Part shown: positions 20,753-33,857 of the stretch, in pieces
Position numbering within the stretch: position 1 is the first letter of the stretch
Layout of the letters: each line of letters opens with the position of its first letter
Source: Symbiodinium natans
Taxonomy: Eukaryota > Sar > Dinophyceae > Suessiales > Symbiodiniaceae
Length of the DNA stretch: 64,000 bases
Direction: 5' to 3'
Assembly (NCBI GenBank): GCA_905221605.1
Contig: CAJNDS010002689.1
Coordinates: 97,001-161,000 of the forward strand
Program-made: the position numbers and the translations under genes
The notes under the pieces: generated by a model
The model's database searches: none
Seen by the model: only the letters and a program-made list of their open reading frames with translations
What the model was told of the DNA's origin: nothing

Positions 20753-23700
20753 ACGATTCATACGATGGGTAAAACGCTTTGGCACCTAAACGCGAGACGA
20801 CCTGTTCTGGGTCCTTGTCGATGCCAGCACCGGCCTCCTCAGGAAGTGAGTTTGCGAGCGCCTCACAGAGCAAGAACACACATATACATGCTAACTGAGC
20901 TGCTAACTGATGCTCTGAGGTGATCAACAGTTGCAAGCCAATTCGAGCAAAGGCTGACTGCGCACGGTGTGGTCCCATAGAAGGTGCATAGGGTTCATAG
21001 GACGCCCATGATCCTCTCGACTGTCTGTGGACACCTTATGGCTCTTTGTGAACCGGCAAACTTCTGTGGCCCCCCTGCCATCTGCGGACCTCTGGATCCC
21101 TCATCGCCGTATGGAATCCGTATGGACCCCCTCGAACGCCCTATACCCGCATAAACCGACCCCGCGATCCTCACTTGCTATCACGCCCTCCCCCCCGGCC
21201 ATTATCTGAACCATTCGGCCTCTACGGACCCTCTGTAGCTGTGCAACTCCTGCATGCGTACCTTTAATATGAATCACTACATCCATACGTAAGCTTTGAA
21301 ACTAAAAACTCGAAACATGCTGTGGACTTCCGTACACTTCCTATCCATGGACCTCTAATGAAGGCGCCAGGGACCCCTCTGAGCCCCCCCAATGAGCCTT
21401 TTTCCCCTAATGCTGGGGTCTAGCTGGTCTGCCATGTCCGACGCAGACGAGGTGAACCCTAATCCCTCAACCCTTGGCCGAGCTAATCGCCGACAAATCA
21501 CACCTGTAAGCAGTCTGCCTAGCCCCTCGCCACCCCACGGGTCGAGCCCACTGATATGTTCTACTATACGCCTTTCACATCAGCAAAGCTGGGCCTTCAG
21601 ACGAAGCTAGTATATACAGAGGTTAAAGATGTCCTCTCGCAGGCATATTAGGACTTGAGTGTCGCCCATATGGATGTACGTTGCAGGAAGCACCAGCGTG
21701 TAGGCTGTTGGCGCCGCATCCGCCAGCGCAGAGCCTTCCGAAAGAATGAGTGGGTTAGAAGAGCACACGGCATTTCCTTAACAGGTTTCGTGTCCGTTTC
21801 GCATGTTGCGAGTCGCCCCAACTCTGAATGTGGCCGAGGAGACTGTATGCAATGCAGTTGTCACGGAGTGGCAAGCATATGCATTTCAGTTCTTTGATCA
21901 AGAGGCCTTTCTGGACAATGATCGCCTTCACACATCGAAGAGACCGAGAACGAGCCGCACGAACGGTGTTGCGCAGCTGGCTATCCACGCTTTCAGCAGC
22001 CATCGCGGCCCTTCCACATCATAACTGGCTAGAGTCATGGCGGGGCCCTGCAGGTCTCAAATTCGACTGTCAAGTGCGCTCAAGATTGCTCAATTGTCTC
22101 GGCGGGCATCGTGATCAACTTCCACTGAACAAGAAGATTCATTCATAAGCACGCAGTGGCATCCACGAACTGCACGTATACATGGGTTACAGTCGCGAAG
22201 CTCAGGCCGAAACAGCTCAGCTATTTTGCAAACACCATGCAGTCTTCCCCAGATACAGCATGCTGCGGCGATGCTTTTGCAACACTGCTGATGCTGTATG
22301 CCGGCCCTGTCCTGATGGTACTGATGCTAAACTTCCAGCAGTTCCAGCATCATTGGACATCCCTGGACATGCACTGCATTGCGTCCATGGCGTCGCTGAG
22401 AGTGAGCCAAGAAAGCCCTACGTGGTCGTCGATAAGAAAGACAAAGCTGTCCTGGACCAGAAAAGAGGATGTTGGGCACTTGCAGGACACTAGGAGGGCA
22501 AATCTCGGGCATCATTTTCACTCAATGCATACCGATGCTTGTTGCAATCAATGCCTCGACAACTATGTGCAATTTGTCCGGGGCGTGGGTCCCTGGTGGA
22601 TGGAGCTACGGAAGCGATCATGAAATGCACCAGGAGCTTGATGCAAGACGCGGCTCAAGCGAATGGTTGTTCACTCCCATATTGTGGCTTGTGGAGCACG
22701 ACAACTTCAATCTAGTTTCATGACGGTCATCCCAGCCCGTCACATGAATGCTGTCATCGGAACTCTGCAGCCTTGCCTGGGGCCGCAACACCGGGCCTGG
22801 CGCTTTCAGCAAAGTCATGCCCACAATGAAATGCATGGATATTGAAACAGGGGCACTGCACTGACTTGCACCTGGACTGCCGATCAGATACACCACCGGT
22901 CCGTCGCATGGACTTTGCATCCAAAGAACAGAGGCCAACAACACCTCGATGCAAAAGCTGCTTCAGAGTCTGCTCCATTCCAAACGTCCCGGAACTCCAA
23001 CTCCGGCCTTGTTCCGTTCCATAGATCATCTGGACAGGGTCGCCTACGTGATGCCTGACACGCATGAGGCTTGAACATCGACTGCCCATGACTGCCCGTC
23101 CAATGCTTGTCCAAACCTCCACGCAAGCCAAGTAGCGAGGGATTGTCTACTGGATTGACCCCTTGAAAGCCCAGAGCTGTCGCCGAGCCCTCGACCTTGC
23201 AATTTGGACAAAAAGGTGACAAACTCATGCCAAACTCCGATGAATTCAAACTCGTGACTCTTTCAGGCGGTGCTGAAGGTTATCAGGCTTTCATGGGGTC
23301 AAGTAAGGCTTTGGCAGCAAATTCATGCGAAAGCTTCTCTCCCTGGTAGACACGCAAGCACTTGTCCTTTACAGCATCGCAGCGATCATTACCATGCTTC
23401 ACCGCGAGATGCTGCGAGTAGCGGCTGAAAACTTCCAGTTAAATGTCCTGGCACGCAACGATGGTGCTCAGGATCTCTCCGTTATGCACCGGCGCGCAGG
23501 TCAAGTCCTCAGCAGGTGGCTGAGAGTCTAGAGTGACAGGGTAATTTGCTTTACCAATCTGCCGAGGGCAAGGGGACACTGTGCACAGGTTCAGCTTCCC
23601 AAAGATCAGATGCGAGAACAGATGCAGCCGGTGCCGTGCAGCCTACAGATGTCTACAGTCTGCAGATGTGTGGAGCAGATGTGTGCAGATGTGTGCAGTG

Positions 23701-23969
23701 TCGTCGTCTCGGGGCTGTTCGGGAACGATTTTATAAAGTGAACCTGGCCGGAAACGTTGTAGCCAGAGTGCTACTAAGTCAGCCAATGGCAAAGGCTGAG
23801 ACTTCAAAGGTCTGACTGTCTGGCTTAAGCGCACTGCGTTGATGCGATCCTTGGTCATTACGAAACCTGGCTGATACATCGCACTTCAAGTCGATTTGTC
23901 TTTTGGCTCAAATTTAGCCGGTGCGACCATAGTCCTTACAGCTGTCGTAAATATTCATGATGTACTCAC
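20753..23969. other. No gene recognised; degenerate GGACC-type repeats at 21.0-21.4 kb
   Basis: Between 21000 and 21400 motifs such as TATGGACC, GGACCTCTGG and GGACCCTCTG recur at irregular spacing, suggesting a decayed minisatellite. Frames at 21.8-22.6 kb are open on both strands but without splice support. Confidence 0.4.
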
Positions 23970-24425
23970 CTCAGCGGGCCAAACGGGTGCCCATCCGACA
24001 CAGCAATTTTACAGGCGGACACGCATGTGAAGCCTGTGTTGAGGCATTCTATAGGAGACACTGTGTAGGTTTTGGACCGCCTGTCCAAATCATGTTCTCC
24101 TCCACAAAAAGATGATTTATCGTCTCGGTAAGGTTCGTCTTGATTTTGACCTGAGACGTGTTTGCGAGAACTGCCCTACTGAGTGGCAGAAAGCCACCCA
24201 TGGCAGTTGTGAGGCATTCACGTGAACACCTTCTGGCGAATGATCTGGGAATCTCAGATCCGCACGAACTCCTTTCCTTTTCGAGTGAAGCCGTGTATTG
24301 ATTGTCCACATCCGACAAATATCTTGTCCTGCACCAAAAACAATCGAAGAGCCGTCCAACACGCGAAACATGGCGTCCTTGGCAAGCTGTATGACCACGG
24401 AGCTGATTTCGCGTCCGAGTGGAGC
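23970..24425 (-). CDS. Unidentified gene, two phase-consistent exons
   Basis: Exon 24425-24335 follows acceptor CTGCCAG and reads APLGREISSVVIQLAKDAMF then RVLDGSSIVF. It ends in phase 1 before GTGCAG. Exon 24060-23970 follows CCTACACAG, completes the codon to Val and reads SPIECLNTGFTCVSACKIAV then SDGHPFGPLR, before GTGAGT. The intron (24061-24334, 274 nt) is GT-AG. Both exons are open only with the phases given, which supports the model. Candidate upstream exons at 24.8-25.1 kb could not be joined. Product unknown. Confidence 0.42.
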
Positions 24426-27400
24426 CTGGCAGTGCAGCATGAACACCCTGCACCGTCCGGGTGCCCGTGTTGCTCCATCAAGCTTCGCAGAGGCTCAGGC
24501 TGACTTCCATTCATACTGCACCTGGGCAAGTACACGCTCTACACTCCGCCGAGCAACTGCTGAACAACAATGCGCCGTCCTGACACAGTCCAGGCCTCTC
24601 CCTTCTTGATGTAGAAGACCTGCAGCACTCCAGTGTCGTCGCCTCGTGACTGTCAGTTGAAGCAGCCTTCAACCATCTCACTCCAGCAAAAGTGCTGCGG
24701 TATGTAGTAGCACTGGCATGCTTTGTCAGAGCCTGTCAAGCTTAGTCTCCAACCAACAGCAACTTTTTGTTGCTTCTTCTTGCCGACCTGATTGCGATGA
24801 CTCAATAGTAAATTGTAACCATGACTTGCCAGTCAAGGCCGATACTGTATCTTGTCAAGCAAGAACTGCAACAACCAAAGACTCCTCGAGGCTTCAAGCT
24901 TGCATGTCTCCAGGCAAGCCACCGGCAGCACATCCAGAGTTCCGGGTTGCAAAGCCTGGCAGAATGCCATGCAGTTGCAACTGACTTGCACATGCCCATC
25001 GCCGCCCATCGCCTCCTCTGGAGATGCTCCATGATAGCTCTGGCTACGGTTGCACGAGACTCGGCCCACACTGAGTTGCCGGCCCCACACTGCAGGAGGT
25101 CCACTCGATGAAGGAGGACTTCCATCCACCTGCATTGGGCATTAGTGCGGCATTAGCCTCATTAGCCCATGAAGCGGCATGAAAGCATGGAAGCTGGGCT
25201 GTTCTGGCAAAGCATGGGCGACTGGACCAAGACGTTCATCCGGCACCAAGGCAAGACAACTGGGTTGAGACAAATCAAACTTACCGTGAACAATGGCAGG
25301 GCCTGCTCTTGGAGCAGGGCGCGTTGCAAGGAAGTCGCTTGCAAGCGAGAGGAAACCGTATGAGCCTTATCCTTGCCTCTTCTGGAGGGCTCATATGAGT
25401 ACAAGCTATGCTAGCTGCTAGACATCTCGGAGAATCCTGGTTCGACGCAACCAAGGCAATAGACACTGACTGAAGTTTGGTGCGCTGTTCTCGTGGTCTG
25501 GCCCATAGCTGTCTGCTTGAATTGAATGCGGCTAAATGCACTGACTTGCGAGGAACGACATGCTCCAGAAGCGCTTGTCATGAGCACAAACCAGAAACAC
25601 CCAGGTTCCCTCTTTATCGCATCGCTCGCTCGCTGGATCTTCAGTTTGAAGATGCTCCTGCGCATGAGGTCCGCTGATGATCACGTTGTCCACGACCTAA
25701 AACAAAACGCATCTTCCGCTGAAGTTGTACTGTCCCTCCATGATCCTCCATGTCGCTGCATGCTGCTACATAGCTGCTACTTCACCAGGTTGAAGTGCAA
25801 AGGGTCACAAGGCAGCAGAATGGGCCGGCGTGCGCTCAAAAGGAAGGCGCAACCTCCCAATCCAAACCTCATTTGACAGAGCGGCCCCAGCACTGTCGTG
25901 GCATTCTGCCTTCTGCATCATTCTCCACACTGCACAATCTCAGCTGCATGCTTGAGCTCCGCATCCTCCAAGAAAAAGCGTACGCGGACAACAGAAGCCT
26001 GGAAGGCGCTACCGCTGCGCCACCAAACCCTGAAGGGACCCTAAATGAGACCCGAATCTGACACATGATTTGAATTCGCTGGAGGCACTTGCAGTTGCAC
26101 GTCCAAGCCATCCAGGATCTGAACCTGTAGGTCTGTAGGTTTCGTCCTACAAGTAGCAACATGCTTAACTTAAGTCGGTTGCAACTTGCAACACTTCTTC
26201 TTGTATCCACCCGTGAGAAATCAGAACTCTGCCCTAAGCCTTGGGCCCATCTGCATTTCTACACACGAGAATTCGGATACTTCCAAATGCCAAAAACAGC
26301 GTGCAATCACGTGACATGATGATGAGTTTCCCTATCGGCTATCGTTAAAGAGGCCTGGATAGGCCTGGCAGGCATTAATTACTTCGTGGCGCGAGTGGCT
26401 GATACGATATTTAGCGCACATCTGTCGGATTACACTGTCGCAGGCCACACTTGGCCCGCACATTCTTAGCCATTATCATCCGTATCCGTGATTCAACGCT
26501 GTTGCATGAGGTTTCTGCGTAAGTGCAGGGATGTGCTTTCCGCATCCCTGTTTTGTTTCAATGTGTAACAAAATGTGCCTTGCGGTGGAGGTAGTCCCGT
26601 TCCTTGCCGAACAACCACGTTCGTCATGCCACTCTTTGTAGCCTACATTGACATACCTTGGCTGCGTGAGGTGGTGCGCTGTTCTGCAAAAGATTTCTTT
26701 CTTCAAGGGCCTTAGCCCCACGCTCAACCACCTTATGGCCTCGAGCATGCATCCAGTCACTTTTTCAAGTTGGCTCAGCATGGCCCAGGATGCTGGTAAG
26801 GCGGATGCAACCAACCGACTATGCTCTGAAATTTTGCGGAACCTGCGCAACCTTCGCCTTGTAACAGTTGTCACCAGTTGCCACTGTTGTCGCCCATGAC
26901 TTCTACAGGAAGAGGATTTACCTGCATTGCCCTGTGTGTCTTTGTGACATTTGTTGTGTCCAGAATGCAGTGCCGAGCACATTCCATGCAAAGCCTACGG
27001 AGGTCACGTGCAACTTTCTGTTTCCCAGATTCCTGCTGCTTTTCTCCAACCTAGCATGCAGGATCTGGCTTTTTGTGCAAGCCTCGTCCGGCGGTGCTGT
27101 CATCGCCCATTTCAAAGGGCCCCAGACCTGCTCCAGAGTCTGTTGCTGACCCACTCCACTTGGCAGCAGGGGTGTGGGCCAGGCTGGAGAGGGGGGCTGT
27201 GAAGCAGTTTCCGGAAGCAGAAGTCTGGGACAGCGGCGCCATCTTGAACAAAGTCCAGCTGAGACGGCTGCCTTCCACAAGCACTCTTCTCCGGCATCTG
27301 CTGCGTTTGCACAGCTATTCCGGTGCTTTGCGCACATAAAACTCTATTGTCACGTTCTCAAAGGGCCTGCACTGGTGCCAGACAGGCGGATGCCTGGGCA

Positions 27401-28434
27401 TGAAAGTGTTGCTGCGACATGATGCGACATGTTGGTAGAATATGGATTTGCACCCGTCACGGCCGGATCATACAGAATTTCTATATCTGTCTGGGAAAAC
27501 CTTTGGTTGATACATCAAATTTCCCTTGCGTTTTGAGAAGCCCAGTCACCGGCCTCAAAAAGTCGTGTTTTTTTTGAATTTTGCTGAATGTTGGATTGGT
27601 TTCGTACCCTGTGCTGCGAAAACGTGGCATGCTCTTTCGAGCCGCTCGGGCTCGTGGAGTCCGTTCAAAGGCAATTTGGCGGTGTTCGAAGTCGCGCTCT
27701 TACACCGCTTTGGGTCTAGAACGGCAAAAGAATGGCCTCTGATGCGTAGATTCCCTGACCATGGTCAGGGGATGTCAGGGGCATGCTGGTTCCAGGGCTT
27801 GTGGGCACAGCGAGCGCTGGCTCGGATTCTGCGCCCGTTGATTCTCCTGCAGTAGCACGTTCACCACACTCCAAAAATCACAGTTTGTGCCGGGCAGCGC
27901 TCAGAGCGGAAACAAGAAATTCAGGAGGGATTGGAAAACGGGGAAAGGCCAGAAAACAGTGGGGCCCAGATCAGAGCACAGGCTTCCATGCCGTCGCTCG
28001 GAAGATTCGTGCAAGGATGTGCAAGGTCACCTCGTGCGATGGTGGTGGGTTTTGGGCTCTGTAGCTATAGCCTGCAGAGCCCGCCGAGCCTGCACGTCAA
28101 ACGATTGCATGCTTGACGTCGCGTTTTCAACGGTCACTGAGGGCTCTGCACGGAAAGCCTCACACCAGCTTCCGCAGCACGAAGCAGTCCCTTTGCCCTA
28201 ACCTGAGGCGGAGCGCAAACTAGCAAACAGCCGGGAGCAAAGGCTCGGGAAACTCTTGCACTGCTGAACTTTTTCTTTGAATGCCCTCTCATCATCTTTC
28301 CACAACACTACTCAGTCTGCACATCATAGGACTTTGCAGATGGCTTCGAGCCACATCCTGGGGTAACTTGTCGCTCATCGCGTGCAGTGCCAGACAGCTG
28401 GGTGGGAGCGACGCCGTCTGCAAACAGCCTCCAA
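24426..28434. other. No gene firmly recognised
   Basis: A minus-strand stretch near 24930-25060 encodes CKSVATAWHSARLCNPELW, which faintly recalls the end of an F-box helix pattern, but two frames are open. A perfect 18-bp palindrome lies at 27753-27770. Other frames are short shadows. Confidence 0.4.
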
Positions 28435-29458
28435 TTATTCATCTTTTCTTGATTGTGCTTTGTTACGCTTGTCCACGCCAATGAATTGTACGATCAAAGT
28501 GGCATTGAAACAGGCATTGAATAAGAGAGATCTCATTCCGGCACATTCGGCTCCACTGTAGACTTTTGCACCTGTGACACAAAGAAGACAGAAGCTTGTC
28601 GCAAATTGCACGATCTGTAGCTTGGTGATCCATCGCTTCCATGGCGTCGGGCGCTTCAGGATCTTCATCGCATAGTAGTGGTACATAATGACATGGACCA
28701 TCCTCAGCCAGCCGCGACACGCATTTTGATTCGACAAAAAAGACTGCCCTGCACCGTTGCTTGCAAATCAAATAGACCCAGGAAAAGTCAGGAGACGTGT
28801 TGAACAGCAGGCCTCCCCACTGAAGGGATTGCTGGTACTGGCACCAAAGCCAAGCCATGGGCACCTTATATAAACTTTGGAGCTTCTTGACTTCTTCTTG
28901 GATCTGAGAAGTAAAACGGGCTCAGAAGGAAGTTTGGCAGCGTCCAACTGCATTAAATTCATGAAGCAGCTTAGCGAAGAGACAGGCAATCCAAGAGCAC
29001 GACTACTTGCATGAAAGCTCACAAGACAGCCAAGGTACCACGGCCGCATGATGGTACACTTGCAGCTTGAAGTGAGGCACCCTGCTCTTCTGCAAAAGCA
29101 CCAGAACTGTATCAAACATTTCGTAGTACTTGCTCAGATAATAGATGTAGGACCAGAAGAATAATGGACCATTGGATTCCGTGGCTGCTTCACAGAAAAA
29201 CCAATCAAAGCTCCCTGATGAGGACCAGCGTCTATGCAGCTCAAGTACCGTCCCAAGCAGCATGATGAGTGAGCCAACCGACAGAAGCAAGTTGTGCACG
29301 ACAGCAGCCGTGCCTAGCTCGAAGGCCTTGGCATCCTTCATCCCAAAGCTCAACAATAACACAACGACCAAATAGAAGGCCACTCCGCCCGCCGGCCAGC
29401 GCCAATCCGAGGCAAAAGCATCATCCCAGCGAAACTGCTCATACGGAATCCCTCTCAT
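28435..29458 (-). CDS. ELO-family fatty acid elongase (three exons)
   Basis: A 3-ketoacyl-CoA synthase of the ER membrane, the condensing enzyme of very-long-chain/polyunsaturated fatty acid elongation. Exons are 29458-29039, 28864-28797 and 28702-28435, with introns 28865-29038 (174 nt) and 28703-28796 (94 nt), both GT-AG and followed by G. The product is 251 residues, within the short end of the family. Visible motifs: KYYEMFDT at 110-117 (KxxExxDT), QVYHH at 133-137, MAWLW at 143-147, MYHYY at 169-173 and TKLQIVQ at 189-195, with several hydrophobic segments. The first His of HxxHH is Gln, as described for some microalgal PUFA elongases. The frame stays open upstream of ATG 29458 to about 29560, so an extra 5' exon or an earlier start is possible. 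Substrate cannot be told from the sequence. Confidence 0.94.
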
Positions 29459-29569
29459 GGCACGCACCACACAGGACTCTGGACGATATGAGACGTGACC
29501 AGCAAAACCTGTGCTTTCTGTGCCTCTGGTTCGTTGAAATATGAAACCATGACACGTGCTGCATGTCTA

Positions 29570-32500
29570 GAAGGCTTCAGCAAGTTGGAGGTAGAAACGA
29601 GTCGCAGTCTAAGAACAATCTCAAGAGCAGGCAATGAGCTGCGTTGTCCTGCTACAAACAGTGCGATCGCGTGCCCAACACAAGTGGCTGACCCAAAGAA
29701 GTATCACCGTTGGACGCGTGCGCCATGCCTAGGTCAGCGCTGACTGCATGCATAACAACTTTTGTGTGTTGGGGGCAGTTCTGTCATGACATCTTTGTCA
29801 GCTTGCCAAGCTCCACGCCCAAGCTGGGACCTTGTCTTGCAGAACATCAAATCCAACACGCCTGGGTGAACCCGACCCAGCACCAAGCTCTTCAAGTCTC
29901 GAAGACGCCACGTGCCTCCAGTTGCACCGCCTCACCTCCAACTAGCGGTGGTCTTAGGAAACTGCGCTATGCTTTTGCACTCTTCATATACAAAGTTCCA
30001 ACTCTAGTTTGCATCAGAAGATCATGACATCCTTAGTTGTACTGCATGTGATGGGCAGCCACACAAATGAGCGGGGTGCGTTCTACTATACCGTCTTACA
30101 AAGCAGTGTGGCTACCATATAAAGATGGTTTTGAGCGTGCGAAAAACCCGACTCGTGGACCCCCGCTCCTTTACCCCCACCCCCAACTCCTCTTGGCTTC
30201 AAAAGGGACGCCTGTATTTCTTCAACACTTGAAATCTAACCTTGTTTCTCGTTGGAAACAATTTTTTTCTCTCTCTCTCTCTCTGATTAGGAAAACCTCT
30301 AACCTCTAGGCGTGGAAGTTAAAAACCGTTTCTCTTCAGATGTAGAGGAAATACAGTTAAGCGAACATTGCGTCTAAGTCTGCTGAGAACGCCTTCAATG
30401 CATGGATTGAGGCATGAAATGGCACTGCCTGTGGAGACGAAGAAGAAAGAGAAAAAGAGAGAGAGAGAGAGAGAGCCAGGAAGAGAGAGAAAGAGAGAGA
30501 GAGAGAGAGGACCCGCTGTGGAGATCATTGTGGAATCATTGATGGGACATGCGTGGCTCCGGCTGGAACGGCGCCGCCCCATGCGAGCAAGGGTAGTGCA
30601 TGCCGGAATTGGTTTGCTGGGAGCACAGGTCCGGTCCAGAGCAGGTTCTCATGCTGGCTGTAGTAAACTGTAGTAGGAGACACAGCGTGAGTAGCTGGTT
30701 TTGCTATACAAAAAATGTTGGGAAATACATGTTTTCCTCTTGAAGCACAGCCAGTCCAAGAAGAGGGAGGGGGGGGCTCTATTTGGGGTGGGGGGCCCGC
30801 ATGTGATCTTCACCGGCCCATCTCCAGACTGACGGACGGATTACGTAGGCACCTGGGACGCAAGCACCTCCGGCAGCTGCATCCCTCTCATACCTCATTC
30901 TCTAGGAGGTGTTGCCATGCGCATCAAAGCTGACTGCTACGAGTAGTACTAGTAGCTTGGGTTGCGGCATTGTTCCAGACGCATGCTTGAGTTGGGTGCT
31001 GCCTCAGATACAAGACAGCGGCCAAGCAGCCACAGCTCAGAGCCAGATCATGGATCTTTGAATCACAGAAGTGCTCGCTTTCTTTTGAGAGTGGCGCTGA
31101 TCGCGGATCACTGACAGCACATCAGAAGTTGGATGACTTGAGAAATCATCCACCCACTGACATAAAGAATTAGGAACTCCTAAGAAACTCTGAAGGACAG
31201 TGCCATACATCGCCCAATCTGTGCAAGGGCCTGGAAATTCTCAACATCTCATATCACATGGTGAGATACCGGAACGCTGTGATTTCCTCTTGTCTAACAG
31301 GGTCGCTTTGGATGCTGTAGGACATCCACTGAATGCCAGACGAATGCATGCCCTTGGCCCGCCAAGGCCTGAGACCCTGAACAAATGGAGGCAACGCGGC
31401 AACGTGTCCGAACACTAATGGTCTGCAAACACTTCGGCACTCATGAAACGGCGCGATGGGAACTGTGCTGACTTCAGCAAAAGCCGCATGCACGAGAGCA
31501 CAGGCAGTGGTGCCACTTTCCAAATGACTTACAATCGTTTACGAGCTCGGGGCTTGTAGGGCAACTTCTTGACAAATGCCATGCCTGGTCAAGTCGTGAT
31601 CGGTGAGTCGATCTGGGCTTCGTGTTCAGGCTTCAAGGCTTTGAGTCACTTCTCACATCGGATCATACCTACTTCCACCGAAGCTAGACGAACCCAAGAA
31701 ACCATCAAGAACGTGCCAGATGCAAGAAAAATATAAAAACGAAACAGATGAAACTGTGCAAAAGAAAGCAGCTGGGGGCTAGGCCTAGGAAAGGCCGTGC
31801 TGACAGCTTGGCCAGTATACGTTGCACAAGCCAGCACACACGTCAATGGTGTAGGACTCAGAACTTAAAGAGTAGCCCCTTTAATATATTCTTATATCAC
31901 CTGCTCACGTTGACGTCGTGTCTATGGCCGAATGTGTCATACATGATGCCATATGTATCACTATTGTAGCTATCGAGCCTGCTGGCCTGTGGCCCTGCAC
32001 AGATGCAGGCTTGACCCTTCCGCATGGCCTTGCCTCTCGTTGCGTTCTCTCTGAACTCTCGTGTGTGTTCTCGTCTTCGGCCTTGGTAGTCCCCGCGCAT
32101 GCACCAAACGCCGTGCGGAACCACCTCGACGCCAAGCAAGGCGCACGACACGACACTGGATGAAGGGCTTGCAGTTCAATTAAGGAGATGCCCATGATGC
32201 CACTTTTCAAGCCGTGTAGCATGAGGATAAGAGGCCGAGATTTTCAAAGCTACTACACGATTCAACCTTTACATCAGACTGTGGGTAAAGCAACTTGAGG
32301 CAAGCTGAACACAGTTTGCGAGATCTGGGCTTGTTTGGAGCTGATCAACCTGGAACCGGCATCTTGCCCGGCAGTCTACTGCACCTTTGTCAAAGGGCGT
32401 GGAATTAAATGAGGACATTTTGATTTTGTGTCTTAGGCTTTGCGCCTCTCACCTCCTGGGGTACCATATGCCTTCCAAATTTTCAAATGACGACCCTCTC

Positions 32501-32699
32501 AGTGTTTCCGCGTGCCCGTGTCGCTCTCGCCAGGCCGCTGTGCTCATTCAAATCGCAGCACATATTCTATTTAGAGATCAGAAATCTCTATTCTGTCTAT
32601 ACTACGAAAGATCCGCTACATTTGACGTCGACTTCTATCCCTCTGCTCTCTAACAGGAAAGATCAGGAATGCATCTATTTCTCAGAATGTCTTGTTTGC
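29570..32699. other. No gene recognised
   Basis: This stretch contains the CT and GA tracts listed at 30268-30510. Open frames at 29710-30027 and 31200-31520 show no family features. Confidence 0.45.
30268..30510. repeat. (CT)n and (GA)n tracts in inverted arrangement
   Basis: A CT run at 30268-30284 and a GA-rich run at 30440-30509 are complementary and separated by about 160 bases. Confidence 0.85.
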
Positions 32700-33450
32700 T
32701 CTGGCAGCGCGGTCCCAGCCCGCACCGTCCCGTCGCTTCGCACCCCGCAGGGTCCCCCGTCATCCCATGGCATCCCGCCTGTACCGTCCCATGCATCCCG
32801 CTTTAATTCCCAGAGTCCAGCTGCCAAAGGATGCCCCGTATATGTACACCGTAGCGTCCCGTCGGCATCCAAATTCGTACTCTCGCACCACCCAGGTCGG
32901 CCTGCACAGGGTCCCCGATTACTGTCAACTCGCACCCAGTCTCAGATGCACTGTCTCGCACTGCCCCGTGGTAACCGCCGCCAAAGTTCGCACCCGTCCT
33001 GTACCGTCCCACCTGCTTTTCCCGTGACTGCGCCCAAGAATCCTCGCAGACCCTGCTTGGCACCCTAAACGAGAACCCAACCCCCCAGAGTGTTTGGCAA
33101 TAACGTGAAAAGTTTAGCTGTCAAATAGTATCTGTTAACTACGAAATTCACCACGAAGCATTTTCACAACGTTTGCTATGTTACACACAAAGTACATTAC
33201 ATACTACAACTGCAAATGCAGAAATGCAGAGTGGGTGCGTAGATATATATATATATATAGAGATAGAGATAGAGAGAGAGAGATGGTGGGTATCTATATT
33301 TACTTCTTATCCTATACAATTCCCGCTCCCGCCCCGTCCCGCAGCACCCATCCCGCTGCTCAAGCTCGCACCCGCAAGGTCCCGTCCCATATATACTATT
33401 TCGTGACATCCCACCACCAAAGCTCGCACCCCGCAGGGTCCCCCCGTCTT
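32700..33450. repeat. Decayed GTCCC-rich minisatellite
   Basis: Units resembling GCTCGCACCCCGCAGGGTCC followed by CGTC recur at irregular spacing. The clearest pair is at about 32739 and 33426; others lie near 32990 and 33365. A TA/GATA/GA microsatellite (33243-33284) interrupts the array. The Arg/Pro/Ser-rich open frames here are repeat translations. Confidence 0.7.
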
Positions 33451-33857
33451 CTGTCATCTTTGTTCACGTTGCTGACATCTATATCCGCTCGTCCACCATG
33501 ATCATTTCCAGAATTGATCAAAACTGTTGTGGTTCAGTTCAGCATGTTCTCTGCCCGTACGACAAGAGAAACTCACGAAGATCGGCGTACGTTGTGTCGG
33601 CTCTCAGGTTGGGCAACATAGCTGTCCAAGCTGACCATCTTGCTGATTCAAAATAATGGCAGCTTCAAATCATCTTGCACCACATCTCGACCCTGCTCCA
33701 TTCTGCTCTGCTCTCTTATTGGCTCTCCCGTGGTCAGTCCATCTCCGGACCTTGCCGTCGAAAAGGAAAGAGCGTCCGCCTGCCTCAGATGAAGCATCTG
33801 CCCCCCCGTCCGGTCACAAGTTGTCAGCCAGCATGACAAGAGCATGCTAACCCAGCC
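33451..33857. other. No gene recognised
   Basis: Short overlapping frames only. Confidence 0.4.

Noticed and set aside
22156-22623. 155-codon plus-strand frame
   Set aside because: Met/His/Cys-rich composition, two registers open, no splice sites or family features.
23893-23910. Second spliced-leader-like match (TTTTGGCTCAA)
   Set aside because: Eleven matching bases with mismatches on both sides; about this quality is expected by chance in 64 kb.
24802-25125. F-box-like exon
   Set aside because: Only a vague NPELW-type pattern, and a second frame is equally plausible; not called.
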